Positions 9,053 through 18,271 are shown, counted from the stretch's first letter. The stretch: 64,000 nt of DNA from Pseudomonadales bacterium (GCA_022827425.1 JAJDSZ010000090.1:1-64000), one strand, 5' to 3'. Translations and numbers: made by a program. Notes: generated by a model not told the origin, from the sequence alone.

Positions 9053-9440
9053 CCTTGCCGTCCACGTCGGTCCAGACATGATGGGTGTATCCGGTCACGA
9101 GCACCTGGGGATTGTCGCCGGCGGTAATTTCATAGGCGAAAGTCAGTCGGCGGCTGCGGCTTTCGGCAATCCAGGTGCGGACGCGCGCTTGCTGGCCATA
9201 GCGGAGACTGCCGGAAAAGCGCAGCTGGGCTTCGGTGACGGGTAGCTGGTAGCCGCTTTCCTCCACATGGGCGTAGTCGCTGCCCATATCGCGCATGTAC
9301 TGGCTGCGGCCTTCCTCGAAATACACCAGATAAGTCGCATGATGCACGATGCCCATGTTGTCGGTCTCGGCATAGCGGACGTGGAAAACGCTATCGACGC
9401 ACTGGCGGGAGTCGCGCTGTTTGGCCTGGGTGCCGGACAT
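9000..9440 (-). CDS. Acyl-CoA thioesterase, YbgC/FadM hotdog family
   Basis: A 146-residue hotdog protein. VRYAETDNMGIVHHATYL carries the family signature with the catalytic aspartate D27 and the helix-capping VHHATY segment of 4-hydroxybenzoyl-CoA/YbgC thioesterases. It should hydrolyse short- or medium-chain acyl-CoA in the cytoplasm. The ATG at 9440 gives the normal family length; longer in-frame readings run into the REP-like palindrome. It converges on the acyltransferase gene with overlapping 3' ends. Confidence 0.87.
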   Translation of the reverse strand: MSGTQAKQRDSRQCVDSVFHVRYAETDNMGIVHHATYLVYFEEGRSQYMRDMGSDYAHVEESGYQLPVTEAQLRFSGSLRYGQQARVRTWIAESRSRRLTFAYEITAGDNPQVLVTGYTHHVWTDVDGKVTRLPERWQSHFQPKFA

Positions 9441-9461
9441 GGGCGGATTATATCGAATTCC

Positions 9462-9559
9462 CCTCCTCGTCATTCGGCGCGTAGTCGCGGAATTTCCTTG
9501 CGGGGCCGCTGCCTGGGATTCTGCGACTGCGCTTCGCTCCGCGCGGAATGACGGGGAGG
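9462..9559. repeat. REP-like palindrome, inverted pair
   Basis: Two arms of the dispersed repeat face each other: a left arm with CGTCATTCGGCGCG and GTCGCGGAAT (9462-9496) and an inverted right arm with GATTCTGCGACTGCGC and GGAATGACGGGGAGG (9517-9559). The unit lies between the divergent thioesterase and kinase genes. The same core occurs at 38153, 45836, 47569, 47623, 49906 and 49942. Confidence 0.7.
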
Positions 9560-9658
9560 GAGGTGACGCCGCGGCGGGCGGCGCTGCTGCGAACCGGGTC
9601 GGGATTTGGTAGTGTGGGGTTCTCCAGTTGGCCGAATCCCGAAGGCGGGCTCCAGAAT

Positions 9659-10618
9659 ATGCTGAATTTCCCCGAGCCGCCCAGGGAGTACGCTTCGATC
9701 TTCCTGGAAGAGACCGACAAGGCCCTGCCAAAGAAGATTGATCAGCGCACCCGCTACGCTTTTTTCAGCACCATCGCCGAAGGCGGCAAGTCGCTGATCA
9801 AGTCCTGCAAGGACCAGCACCTGTCGCGTTTCATCTGCTACAAGACCCTGCGCCCGGAATTCGCCCGGGACGAGGTGGAACAGCAACGGTTGATTCGTGA
9901 GGCGCGGGTATCCGCCATGCTGCAGCATCCCAATACCGTGCCCACCTACGAGTTGGGCCGGGACGTGCGGGGCAATCCCTTCTTCACCATGAAGCTCGTT
10001 CATGGTTACACCCTGCGCGAGATTCTCGACTATCGCGCCCGCTACGACCTGACCCAGTTGATGGAAGTGGTGATGCAGATCGGCTACGCCCTGGAGTACG
10101 CCCACCAGCATGGTGTGGCGCACCGGGACATCAAGCCCGAGAACATCCTGGCCGGGCCTTATGGCGAGGTATTGCTGCTCGACTGGGGCCTGGCCAAGGT
10201 CTGGGGCGCCGCCGGCGAGGACATGCGGGATGTGGCCGGCCGGCCGGCGATTTCGGTGGCGGATGTCAATATCACGGGCAAACACAAGGCCCAGGGTTCT
10301 GCCTGGTACATGTCGCCGGAACAAATCAACCAAGACCCGGAGATCGATTATCGCACCGATGTGTTCAGCCTCGGCGCGGTGCTCTATGAAGTGCTTTGCG
10401 GCAAACCGCCGGCCAAAGGGAAGAAGATGCATCAGATTATCGAAAGCGTGCTGCGGGACACGCCGCCGCCGCCATCCGAACTGACCCGGATTCATGTGCC
10501 GACCCTGCTCGAGCAGGTCGCCATGCGTTGCCTGGAAAAAAAGCCCGCCAACCGCTTCGCCAGCATGAGCGACATGGTAAGGGCGCTGCGCCAGGACTGG
10601 CGCTCGGATCTGGTGTGA
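9659..10618 (+). CDS. Cytoplasmic Ser/Thr protein kinase (Hanks type)
   Basis: A 319-residue kinase domain with no membrane helix or sensor domain. The glycine-rich loop is degenerate (IAEGGKSLIKSC), the ATP lysine is K62 (CYKTLRPEF), the catalytic loop is HRDIKPENIL (H155-R156-D157), DFG is DWG (D175), and the activation segment ends in MSPEQ. The DWG variant is common in bacterial kinases of this type, and the domain appears complete, ending about 10 residues after the last helix. The ATG at 9659 is chosen since upstream in-frame codons lie in the repeat. No phosphatase or FHA partner is adjacent; the vWA/actin-like set at 22.8-38 kb is a possible but unproven target. Confidence 0.85.
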   Translation: MLNFPEPPREYASIFLEETDKALPKKIDQRTRYAFFSTIAEGGKSLIKSCKDQHLSRFICYKTLRPEFARDEVEQQRLIREARVSAMLQHPNTVPTYELGRDVRGNPFFTMKLVHGYTLREILDYRARYDLTQLMEVVMQIGYALEYAHQHGVAHRDIKPENILAGPYGEVLLLDWGLAKVWGAAGEDMRDVAGRPAISVADVNITGKHKAQGSAWYMSPEQINQDPEIDYRTDVFSLGAVLYEVLCGKPPAKGKKMHQIIESVLRDTPPPPSELTRIHVPTLLEQVAMRCLEKKPANRFASMSDMVRALRQDWRSDLV

Positions 10619-10674
10619 CGAGGGTTTGGGGAAATCCGGAAACCAGTTGTTCAGTCAAACCATGAGGAGCATTC

Positions 10675-11541
10675 ATGAAACTCGCATTTATCGGCCTTGG
10701 CGTCATGGGCTATCCCATGGCGGGTCATTTGCAGCAGAAGGCGGGGGAGGTTTGCGTATACAACCGCACTGCCTCGAAAGCCCGGCAATGGTGCGGGGAG
10801 CACGGTGGAAGCAGCGCCCCGACGCCGGTCGAGGCGGCAAGCGGCTGCGACATGGTCATGCTCTGCGTGGGCAATGACGACGATGTGCGATCGGTTGCCC
10901 TTGGCGAAAGCGGCGCCTTGGCGGGAATGGATTCGGGCGCCGTCCTGATCGATCACACCACGGCTTCGGTCACCCTGGCCCGGGAACTCGACGCGGCGGC
11001 CCGGGAGCGTGGCGTGGAATTTCTCGACGCGCCGGTATCCGGCGGTCAGGCCGGTGCCGAAAACGGCAAGCTGACAATCATGATCGGCGGCGAGAAGGAC
11101 GGCTTTGAGCGGGCCGAACCGGTACTTGCCGCTTACGCCGCTTTCAGCAAGCTGCTCGGGCCCGCGGGCAGCGGGCAGTTGGCCAAGATGGTTAACCAGA
11201 TCTGTATCGCCGGCGTAGTGCAGGGTCTGGCGGAAGGGCTCAATTTCGCCCGGCGCGCGGGACTCGACGGGGAGGCGGTCATCGAAACGATTTCCCGCGG
11301 GGCCGCCGGGTCCTGGCAGATGAGCAACCGCTATCAGACCATGTTGCGGGATGAATACGATTTCGGCTTCGCGGTGGACTGGATGCGCAAGGACCTGGGA
11401 ATCGCCAGGGAGGAGGCGGGGCGTATCGGCGCGGAGTTGCCGGTGGCGGCGCTGGTGGACGGATTTTATGGAGAGGTGCAGGCGATGGGTGGAGGGCGCT
11501 GGGACACTTCGAGTTTATTGCGGCGCTACACCCGCCGGTAA
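10675..11541 (+). CDS. NAD(P)-dependent 3-hydroxyisobutyrate dehydrogenase / tartronate semialdehyde reductase family
   Basis: A 288-residue beta-hydroxyacid dehydrogenase: an N-terminal Rossmann motif GLGVMGYPMA at residue 7, the substrate loop DAPVSGGQAGAENG (from D118) and the catalytic lysine K171 in GQLAKMVNQ. It should oxidise or reduce a short beta-hydroxy acid such as 3-hydroxyisobutyrate, tartronate semialdehyde or succinic semialdehyde. A GAGGAG ribosome site precedes the ATG. The family is sure, the substrate is not. It lies just upstream of the ROK-regulated sugar locus and could serve it. Confidence 0.9.
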   Translation: MKLAFIGLGVMGYPMAGHLQQKAGEVCVYNRTASKARQWCGEHGGSSAPTPVEAASGCDMVMLCVGNDDDVRSVALGESGALAGMDSGAVLIDHTTASVTLARELDAAARERGVEFLDAPVSGGQAGAENGKLTIMIGGEKDGFERAEPVLAAYAAFSKLLGPAGSGQLAKMVNQICIAGVVQGLAEGLNFARRAGLDGEAVIETISRGAAGSWQMSNRYQTMLRDEYDFGFAVDWMRKDLGIAREEAGRIGAELPVAALVDGFYGEVQAMGGGRWDTSSLLRRYTRR

Positions 11542-11571
11542 CGCGGCGCAGACACCTGGTATCGCCCCGTC

Positions 11572-12762
11572 ATGAGCGCGGACCATATGTCAGACAGTGG
11601 AAAAGCTCCGGCTCGGGGGTTCGACCCCGCCACCGTGAAGTATTTTCGTGGTGATGTTTTTCTCCCGTCCAGCGAAATTGAGCGGGCGGTAGCCGCACTC
11701 GTGCTGCGGCGCGGCGCCATGACCCAGGCGCAGATATCACGGGAGATCAACCGCCCCCAGCAAACCGTCTCACGGCTGTTGTCGCGTCTGGTGGAACGCG
11801 GATCGCTGCGACCCGGCAAACGGGTATCAACCGGCAAACGGGGTCAACTCAGCGTCAAGGTCGAGATCGCGCCGGATTATGCCTGGTCCTTTGGCATCGC
11901 GATCCTGTGGGACGCGGTAGCCGTGACCCTGATGAATTTCAAGGGAGACATCATCGGCAGCAGGCAGCGTGTCATGACGACGATGTCGCACGATGCCGTA
12001 GTGGTTGAGGTGCGCAGCATGATCGGAGAGTTGACGCGGCAATGTTCGATAGACTCCCACAGGGTTTTCGCGGCCGGCGTGGGCATTCCAGGCACCTTCA
12101 TGCGTGAGACGGGCCAGGTGAATACGCCCCTGATCCTTGAAGAATGGACCAATATCAACCTGGAGGAGGCTTTGTCCCACGACCTGGAACTTCCCGTCTG
12201 GGTGGAAAACGACGGCAACGCCGCGGCTATCGGCGAAAGCCTGTTCGGCGTGGGGCGCCGCGCGCGAAATTTCGTGTACCTGTACATCGCCACTGGAGTG
12301 GGGGGCGGCGTTATCCAAGACGGGCGGCTCGTGCGGGGCGTTTTCGGCAATGCCGGCGAGGTGGGGCAATTGCTGCCGCCATTGATCTATCCGCATCCGA
12401 ATCTCAAACTGCTGCGCGAACTCGTCCGCCGCCGCGGAATTGAAGTGGAATCAGTCTCGGATCTGGTGCTGGATTTCAACCCTGACTGGCCCGGAGTCGA
12501 TGACTGGATTGAGCGGGTACGCGACTCGCTTTCGCTGATCGTCTCGGCCAGCGCGGCGCTGCTCGACCCGGCGGCAATCGTGATCGGCGGCCGCATTCCC
12601 GAGTCCCTGACGCGAAAAATCATTCCCCACATCGAAATTTTCGATCAACGGCGACGTTCCTATGAACGCCCCCTCCCCCCCATCATCGCTGCCGAGGCCA
12701 GCGGTGAATCGGTCTCTGTCGGCGCCGCGGCGCTTCCTTTTACGCAGTATTTTTTCTGCTGA
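11572..12762 (+). CDS. ROK-family transcriptional regulator
   Basis: A 396-residue protein with an N-terminal winged helix (about 36-80; AQISREINRPQQTVSRLLSRL) and a ROK sugar-kinase-like domain (about 100-390) with VENDGNAAAIGE (D214) and a phosphate-binding TGVGGGVI. The zinc-binding CxCGxxGC block of many ROK proteins is absent: GNAGEVGQLLPP stands in its place. It probably senses a sugar or sugar phosphate and represses the adjacent receptor-symporter-hydrolase locus. An alternative ATG lies 15 bp in. The 131 bp that follow contain a repeated TTTGCAT word that could be its operator. Confidence 0.87.
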   Translation: MSADHMSDSGKAPARGFDPATVKYFRGDVFLPSSEIERAVAALVLRRGAMTQAQISREINRPQQTVSRLLSRLVERGSLRPGKRVSTGKRGQLSVKVEIAPDYAWSFGIAILWDAVAVTLMNFKGDIIGSRQRVMTTMSHDAVVVEVRSMIGELTRQCSIDSHRVFAAGVGIPGTFMRETGQVNTPLILEEWTNINLEEALSHDLELPVWVENDGNAAAIGESLFGVGRRARNFVYLYIATGVGGGVIQDGRLVRGVFGNAGEVGQLLPPLIYPHPNLKLLRELVRRRGIEVESVSDLVLDFNPDWPGVDDWIERVRDSLSLIVSASAALLDPAAIVIGGRIPESLTRKIIPHIEIFDQRRRSYERPLPPIIAAEASGESVSVGAAALPFTQYFFC

Positions 12763-12893
12763 AACCGGAGTATGTATTCATATCGTGTAAATTAATCCCT
12801 GACATTTGCATCTTTTGCATTGTTATTTACGCAACATGGGTATAACATCGTTCAGCTGAAGCAGTTCCGGTTCGCAAACAGCGGGGGTTGAAA
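12763..12893 (+). promoter_or_regulatory. Probable promoter/operator region of the TonB receptor gene
   Basis: An AT-rich gap between the ROK gene and the receptor. It contains two near-adjacent TTTGCAT words (12805-12811 and 12814-12820), a possible operator, and a TATAAC -10-like hexamer at 12841 with TTGTTA at 12820 (15-bp spacer). A GC-poor tract like this is unusual in the neighbourhood. Pattern only. Confidence 0.35.
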
Positions 12894-15392
12894 ATGAATC
12901 GCTCTTTCCTGACCGCGGCCTTGTCCGCCGCGACCATCTGCGCCGCATCAAGCGCGGCTCCCGGGCAGTCGCCGACCCAGGCGGACGGCGTTATCGAAGA
13001 AATCATCGTAACCGGCACCGGTGTGGAACGGACGGGCTTTGACACGCCGCAGTCGGTGTCCCAGTTCACCGGGGAGGACCTCAGATCCTTCAATTCGTCC
13101 AGTCAGGCGGATATTCTGACCCAGTTGCCAGGCATCAGCGCCGAAGGCGGCGGCGGCGAAGTCGCCACCAATGTCTTTCACCGCGCCCTGCCGTCGGGGG
13201 GACAGTTCTCGTTCACGCCGCTGCTGTATGACGGCATGCCGGCGTTTACGACTTTCGGCCTGAATTCCTCGGCTTTCGATGTCTATTTCCGCAACGACCT
13301 CGGCATCGAGCGATCAGAGTTTGTCAGCGGTGGCGTGTCGAACCTGTTCGGCCCTGGTTCGGTGGCCGGCATCATAAACTATATTTCCGCCACCGGCGGG
13401 CCGGAGCCCACCGGCACGGTGCAGCTTGAAACCGCCGAAGAAGGCAGATTCCGGGGGGACTACTTTTTCAGCGGCCCGATTGGCGGCGCCGATTCCAGCA
13501 CCTTCTACGCATTGTCCGGCTACTTCCGCAATGACGAAGGCCCGCTCAAGTCCGGGCTCGACACCCAGGGCTTCCAGATCAGGGGAAACATCAGGCATGA
13601 GTTCGATGACGGCTCCGGCTCGTTGACGCTGTATACGCAATTGATCGACGACAGTGTGCAGTTCTTTCTTCCCCTGCCCGTTGACGGTCGCTCCCGGGAG
13701 CGCGTTGCCGGCAACGATGGAGCCGAAGTTTTCACCATGAACACGGTCGAGGCGGTCGGTCTGGCGTACGATACTCCCGGTGGTCGTTTCCAGACGCCCA
13801 TCGGCGACGGCGTCGTCACCCGCGGACACATGCTTGCCGCCGTGCTCGACCGGGACCTGAATGACGAGTGGACCCTCAACGCGAAACTGCGCTACGCACG
13901 CTACGATCATCAGTTCAATCTGTTCCTCGACGGCGACGCCCTTGGGCCGAACACGCCCGAAACGCAGTCCGAGTATCTCACCCGGAGGGGAATCGATCCG
14001 GCGTTTCATGGCCACGCCCGTTTCAAGTATTCCCAGACCGGCAGGAATCTGGCGCCGGATCATCTCGTGTTCGGCAACCGCACCCTTGACCGCTGGCGCG
14101 ACGCCACCGACATGTCGGTGGAAATGAGCCTCGGAAACGAATTTTTTGTCGGTGACGCAGTCCATGGCCTGACTATCGGAGGCTTCTTCTCGAATTCCCA
14201 GGCCGACGATCTCAATTACATCACCACCTATCTGGGCGATTTCCGCAATGCGCCCCTGATGGTGGACGTGCAACTGATGGGAGTCGTTGAGGACGCATCC
14301 GGTGAACTCGTGATGGCTGATGACCCCGCCGCGATGTATCACTGGACACGCAACGGCCTCGCCAGAACCAACGGGCTGACCGGATATCGCGACCGCAGCG
14401 CGCGGCGCGCCGCTTTCTATATCGCCGATCAGATCGAAAGTGGCCGCTGGTCCTATGACCTTGGTGTCCGGCTCGAACGGCTTGAGGGCGATGTCAAGCA
14501 ATTCAATACTTCATCCCATGTGATGAGCAACGACCCGGGCGTCAGCGATCACCTTGAGGTCGTCAGTTACACCAATGGCTCGCTCACCAGCGACTCTCTC
14601 GGCGCCACCGAATGGGCCTTTTCAGCCGGCGCGCTGTACCGCTTGAGCGACGAGGTCAATCTGTTCGCCAACGCGTCCCGCGGATTTTTCTTCCCGCAGA
14701 TACGCAGCGTGCCTTTCAATCAGGGCAGGCTTGCTTCCTACGAAGGTGAAATCATCGATACCATCGAAGCGGGCGTGAAATATGAGAATCAAGCAATCAC
14801 CGCCCAGGCGCTCCTGTTCCGATCAACCCTGGATGACCGGCGCAACGTCGATTTCATCAATGATCCGAACAATCCCGGCAACATCATCGAAGACGTATCG
14901 CTGCAGTCCACCGAGGCCTTTGGAGTCGAGGCCGGTCTGACCTGGTACCTGAACGACTTTGTATCGTTGAACGGCAATGTCACGCTGCGCGAGCATGAGT
15001 TCACCAAGGCCGACGGCAATCCCGCGATTGTCGGCAACGAATTGCGGCGGCAACCCGCCGAAATGGCCAATTTCGGCGCCCGTTTCGCGCTGGAGAATTT
15101 CGAAGGCTTGTTGATGTACAACTATCACGGTGACAACTTCGCCAACGATTCGAACACCGTCAGCCTGGATTCCTACGGCTTGTGGCGACTGGAAGCCGGA
15201 TATTCGTTCCCGCTTGATGACGATGACAATATTCGCGTGAGCCTGCATGTGTTCAACCTTACCGACACGCAGGGAATCACCGAAGGCTCGCCCCGGCAAG
15301 GCAATGCCCAGTCGGGCCAGCCCGCGCAGTTCTTCGTCGGCCGGCCGATTCTGCCCCGCAGGGCGGCGCTTCGAATGAGTTATGATTTCTAG
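12894..15392 (+). CDS. TonB-dependent outer-membrane receptor of the carbohydrate locus
   Basis: An 832-residue receptor: signal peptide (about 1-22), TonB box-like EEIIVTGT, plug domain (about 40-160, TPQSVSQFTGEDL...ADILTQLPGI), then a 22-strand barrel ending in the aromatic strand LRMSYDF. There is no N-terminal STN signalling domain, so it is not an anti-sigma-linked transducer. The ATG at 12894 is preferred to a TTG six bases earlier; a G-rich tract precedes it. Its place between a ROK regulator and a sodium/solute symporter suggests import of an oligosaccharide or glycoside, later cleaved by the 17012-18271 hydrolase. Confidence 0.92.
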   Translation: MNRSFLTAALSAATICAASSAAPGQSPTQADGVIEEIIVTGTGVERTGFDTPQSVSQFTGEDLRSFNSSSQADILTQLPGISAEGGGGEVATNVFHRALPSGGQFSFTPLLYDGMPAFTTFGLNSSAFDVYFRNDLGIERSEFVSGGVSNLFGPGSVAGIINYISATGGPEPTGTVQLETAEEGRFRGDYFFSGPIGGADSSTFYALSGYFRNDEGPLKSGLDTQGFQIRGNIRHEFDDGSGSLTLYTQLIDDSVQFFLPLPVDGRSRERVAGNDGAEVFTMNTVEAVGLAYDTPGGRFQTPIGDGVVTRGHMLAAVLDRDLNDEWTLNAKLRYARYDHQFNLFLDGDALGPNTPETQSEYLTRRGIDPAFHGHARFKYSQTGRNLAPDHLVFGNRTLDRWRDATDMSVEMSLGNEFFVGDAVHGLTIGGFFSNSQADDLNYITTYLGDFRNAPLMVDVQLMGVVEDASGELVMADDPAAMYHWTRNGLARTNGLTGYRDRSARRAAFYIADQIESGRWSYDLGVRLERLEGDVKQFNTSSHVMSNDPGVSDHLEVVSYTNGSLTSDSLGATEWAFSAGALYRLSDEVNLFANASRGFFFPQIRSVPFNQGRLASYEGEIIDTIEAGVKYENQAITAQALLFRSTLDDRRNVDFINDPNNPGNIIEDVSLQSTEAFGVEAGLTWYLNDFVSLNGNVTLREHEFTKADGNPAIVGNELRRQPAEMANFGARFALENFEGLLMYNYHGDNFANDSNTVSLDSYGLWRLEAGYSFPLDDDDNIRVSLHVFNLTDTQGITEGSPRQGNAQSGQPAQFFVGRPILPRRAALRMSYDF

Positions 15393-15402
15393 GAGGACTC
15401 CC

Positions 15403-15420
15403 ATGCCCCAGCGCTTCTGA
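15403..15420 (+). other. Five-codon mini-ORF (MPQRF) translationally coupled to the symporter start
   Basis: GGAGG lies six bases ahead of an ATG that encodes only MPQRF before a TGA. That TGA overlaps the symporter ATG as TGATG. The strong ribosome site therefore serves the mini-ORF, and the symporter start has none of its own at proper spacing, so translation probably depends on termination-reinitiation. Confidence 0.45.
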
Positions 15421-16997
15421 TGAACGCCTTCGACTACGCAATCATCGCCGCCTACCTGGCGATGCTGCTTGGGTTGGGGTATCTCTTCAAGGAGCAGCAT
15501 TCCAAAAAGGATTACTTCCTCGGCGGGCGGCAACTCGGCGTCTTGCCCCTGACCTTGTCGACCATGGCCACCCAGCTTTCGGCCATCAGCTTCATTTCCG
15601 CCCCGGCTTTCGTCGGGCTGCGGGAAGGCGGCGGCATGGTCTGGTTGTCATACGAATTCGCCGTGCCGCTGGCCATGCTGCTGCTCATGGTCTATGTGCT
15701 GCCCGTGCTGTACCGGTCGGGAGTTGTCAGTATCTACGACTTCCTGGAAAGCCGCTTCGGACTATCCACGCGACTGCTGATTTCCTTCGTGTTTCTGATC
15801 AGCCGCGCCCTGGCCACAAGCATAGCCATATACGCCACCGCGCTTATCCTCAATGTCGCCATGGGTGTTGATTTTTTCATCGCCATTGCCGTAATCGGCG
15901 TGATTACCCTCATCTACTCGTTCCAGGGCGGCATGAAGGCGGTGGTGTATTCCGATGCGGCGCAGATGGTCCTGATTTTCTCCGGCGTCGCCATGATCCT
16001 GCTGTTCTCCCTGCGCAACATGGGCGGGCTGGATGCTTTCCTGGCGAATATCGACCCAACCCGCCTGACCGTGCTGCGCACCGATTCCTGGGGCCTGGCG
16101 GGTGATGAATGGGGGCTGTGGCCGATGATTTTCGGCGGTATCGTGTTGTACGCCTCATATTACGGCTGCGATCAGACCCAGGCCCAGCGCACGCTTTCGG
16201 CGAAAGACGAAAACTCGGTGCGGCGGATTCTCATGCTGAACGGCCTGGCGCGATTTCCCATCGTGCTGCTGTATTGCGTAACCGGCCTGGCGCTTGGCGC
16301 TTTCGCGGTGATGAACCCGGATTTTCTCGCCCAGGTGGACCCGCAATCCCCTGATACGCTGGTTCCGCTGTTTATCGTCCAATACCTGCCCAACGGACTG
16401 ATCGGCCTGCTTATCGTGGCCCTGCTCGCGGCGTCGATGTCTTCCCTGAGTTCGGTGGTCAATTCGCTTTCGGCGGTTAGCATCGAGGATTACACGCGGT
16501 TGGCGGGGAAGAAGCTGGAGCCGGACAGCTATGTCTTCTGGTCCCGCGCGGCGGTTTTGTTCTGGGGCATTCTGATTGTCGCCCTGTCGGTATTCGGCGG
16601 CGCCATCGCTCCCACTGTCATAGAGGCCATCAACATGGTCGGTTCGGTATTTTACGGGCCGATCCTGGCAACTTTCCTGCTGGCGATTCTGCGCCCCGGA
16701 GTCGGCTCCCGGGGCGCGAACACAGGCCTGCTGGCGGGAGTGGGCCTGAATCTGTATCTCTGGATCGCCCAGCCGCAGATATTCTGGTTGTGGTGGAATG
16801 TGACCGGCCTGCTCGCCGCCCTTGGCGCCGCCCTGCTGATTTCGGCGTTTTCCGAAGGCGCGGAAGCGGCGACACGGCCAGTGGATGCGGATGGCATTGC
16901 GGGTGTCTGGCGTCGCGACGAAACCGCCACGCTGTTGCTGGCGTTCGCGGCCATGTTGTTGATCGGGTGGCTGATACCACACCTGTTTGGCGGATAA
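15420..16997 (+). CDS. Sodium:solute symporter (SSS/SLC5 family)
   Basis: A 525-residue polytopic protein with 13-14 hydrophobic helices and SSS signatures: KDYFLGGRQLGVLPLTLS in the first loop, ATQLSAISFISAPAFVG, and YSFQGGMKAVVYSDAAQ. It should use the sodium gradient to bring a sugar or related solute through the inner membrane. It follows the TonB receptor after 27 bp and precedes, on the opposite strand, a glycoside hydrolase, which supports a carbohydrate substrate. Related SLC5 members near GH enzymes carry sugars, but galactoside, glucoside and other substrates cannot be separated here. Confidence 0.92.
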   Translation: MNAFDYAIIAAYLAMLLGLGYLFKEQHSKKDYFLGGRQLGVLPLTLSTMATQLSAISFISAPAFVGLREGGGMVWLSYEFAVPLAMLLLMVYVLPVLYRSGVVSIYDFLESRFGLSTRLLISFVFLISRALATSIAIYATALILNVAMGVDFFIAIAVIGVITLIYSFQGGMKAVVYSDAAQMVLIFSGVAMILLFSLRNMGGLDAFLANIDPTRLTVLRTDSWGLAGDEWGLWPMIFGGIVLYASYYGCDQTQAQRTLSAKDENSVRRILMLNGLARFPIVLLYCVTGLALGAFAVMNPDFLAQVDPQSPDTLVPLFIVQYLPNGLIGLLIVALLAASMSSLSSVVNSLSAVSIEDYTRLAGKKLEPDSYVFWSRAAVLFWGILIVALSVFGGAIAPTVIEAINMVGSVFYGPILATFLLAILRPGVGSRGANTGLLAGVGLNLYLWIAQPQIFWLWWNVTGLLAALGAALLISAFSEGAEAATRPVDADGIAGVWRRDETATLLLAFAAMLLIGWLIPHLFGG

Positions 16998-17011
16998 TTT
17001 CCATCGCGCAA

Positions 17012-18271
17012 TCATCCGGCTTGAAACCAGAACAGCGTCACCGCCGCTGTCCAGGAGAAATTGTCGCCTCCACAGCCCTTGCCCGTTTCCGAGTTGAAGT
17101 ACTCGTAGTACCCTCCGGCAGCCATGATGCATCTGCGACTTTCGTGCTTGATCCGGTCGGCCAGTTCAGTATAGCCATAGGCGCGCAGGCCATCGGCGAT
17201 CATCCAGTTCACGTGCAGCCATACCGGGCCGCGCCAATATCGTTGCGGTTCGTAGAACGGGCTTCGCGGGTGCGTTGAAGCCAGGGAAAATTCACTTGCC
17301 GCCAGCCACTGCTCCGCCAGCGAGGCCATTTCTCCAGCCTGGCCGGCGTCGGCCAGATAGCCGAAAAGTGGCAGCAGCGCGGCGGTAGTGTGTTCCCGCA
17401 GCGGCGCATCGGAGATTTTGTCCCAGTTGAGAAAACAGCGGTATTCGCCAGACCAGCAGCGGCTGGCCGCCTTGCCGGTGCGAATGAGTTCCGCCTCGAG
17501 TTCCGGCACGGATTCCTCCTGCCCGAATTCCCTGCAGAGTTTGATCAAGTCGTGGGTGGCGCGGTGCAGTATGGCAACCGTGCCGATGTCGATGACCCGA
17601 TAAGGCGAGGCGGCGACCACTCGCCGGGGTTCGAACCGCTGCCGTCTGTTCAATTCGATGAGATGGAGGTAACGGTCATATTCCGCGTCGCTTGGCCGCT
17701 GTGCCTGATCGACATGGTTCAGGTCGCGGCGCCGGTAGCCCCACTCAACCCGCGGCACACGCGCCAGTGGAGCGTCCCAGGCCGGACTGTTGTCCATACC
17801 CGATTCCCATGGATGATAACTTTCCACCAGTCCCGTGTTATCGAGATCGCGGTCACGGTACCACCAAAGATGGTAGTCGATCAGTTGTGGCAGCAGATCC
17901 CGCACTGCGGCGCGGGCTGCCGAGCTTGCCGATGCACGCCGCAGCATCAGCTCGATTGCCGTGGCCCAGACCGGAGGCTGCGAGATCGTGCTTGAGGGAA
18001 TGCCGGATTCGGCGCCCCAAATCCCGGGCCCGGGAAAATACGAATCCGAAGGACCATGAAAAAGGATATGCGGCACCATGCCGTTGTCCCACTGGCCACT
18101 GAACATCGCCTGCGCTTCTTTCCATGCGCGCCCTTCGTCGAAAGTGAGCCAGCCGAGAGCGGTAAAGGCGGAATCCCAATTCCACTGGAACGGATATAGC
18201 CCTTTTGTCGGAACCGTATACGTTCCCAGGTCATTGCCTCGCAATACCGCGCGAGCCGCCTCAAAATCCAT
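17012..18271 (-). CDS. GH63/MGH1-like (alpha/alpha)6 glycoside hydrolase
   Basis: A 419-residue cytoplasmic protein with the motifs of the mannosylglycerate hydrolase/GH63 C-terminal clan: QWNWDSAF (from Q29), HPWESGMDNSPAWD (candidate catalytic acid D160), YRGPVW-like WRGPVWLHVNW, and GCGGDNFSWTAA near the end. There is no signal peptide. It probably hydrolyses an alpha-glucoside, mannosylglycerate or similar compatible-solute glycoside brought in by the neighbouring symporter. The ATG at 18271 has GGGAAAG upstream; a GTG at 18301 is possible. It converges with the symporter gene with only 14 bp between stops. Confidence 0.8.
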   Translation of the reverse strand: MDFEAARAVLRGNDLGTYTVPTKGLYPFQWNWDSAFTALGWLTFDEGRAWKEAQAMFSGQWDNGMVPHILFHGPSDSYFPGPGIWGAESGIPSSTISQPPVWATAIELMLRRASASSAARAAVRDLLPQLIDYHLWWYRDRDLDNTGLVESYHPWESGMDNSPAWDAPLARVPRVEWGYRRRDLNHVDQAQRPSDAEYDRYLHLIELNRRQRFEPRRVVAASPYRVIDIGTVAILHRATHDLIKLCREFGQEESVPELEAELIRTGKAASRCWSGEYRCFLNWDKISDAPLREHTTAALLPLFGYLADAGQAGEMASLAEQWLAASEFSLASTHPRSPFYEPQRYWRGPVWLHVNWMIADGLRAYGYTELADRIKHESRRCIMAAGGYYEYFNSETGKGCGGDNFSWTAAVTLFWFQAG

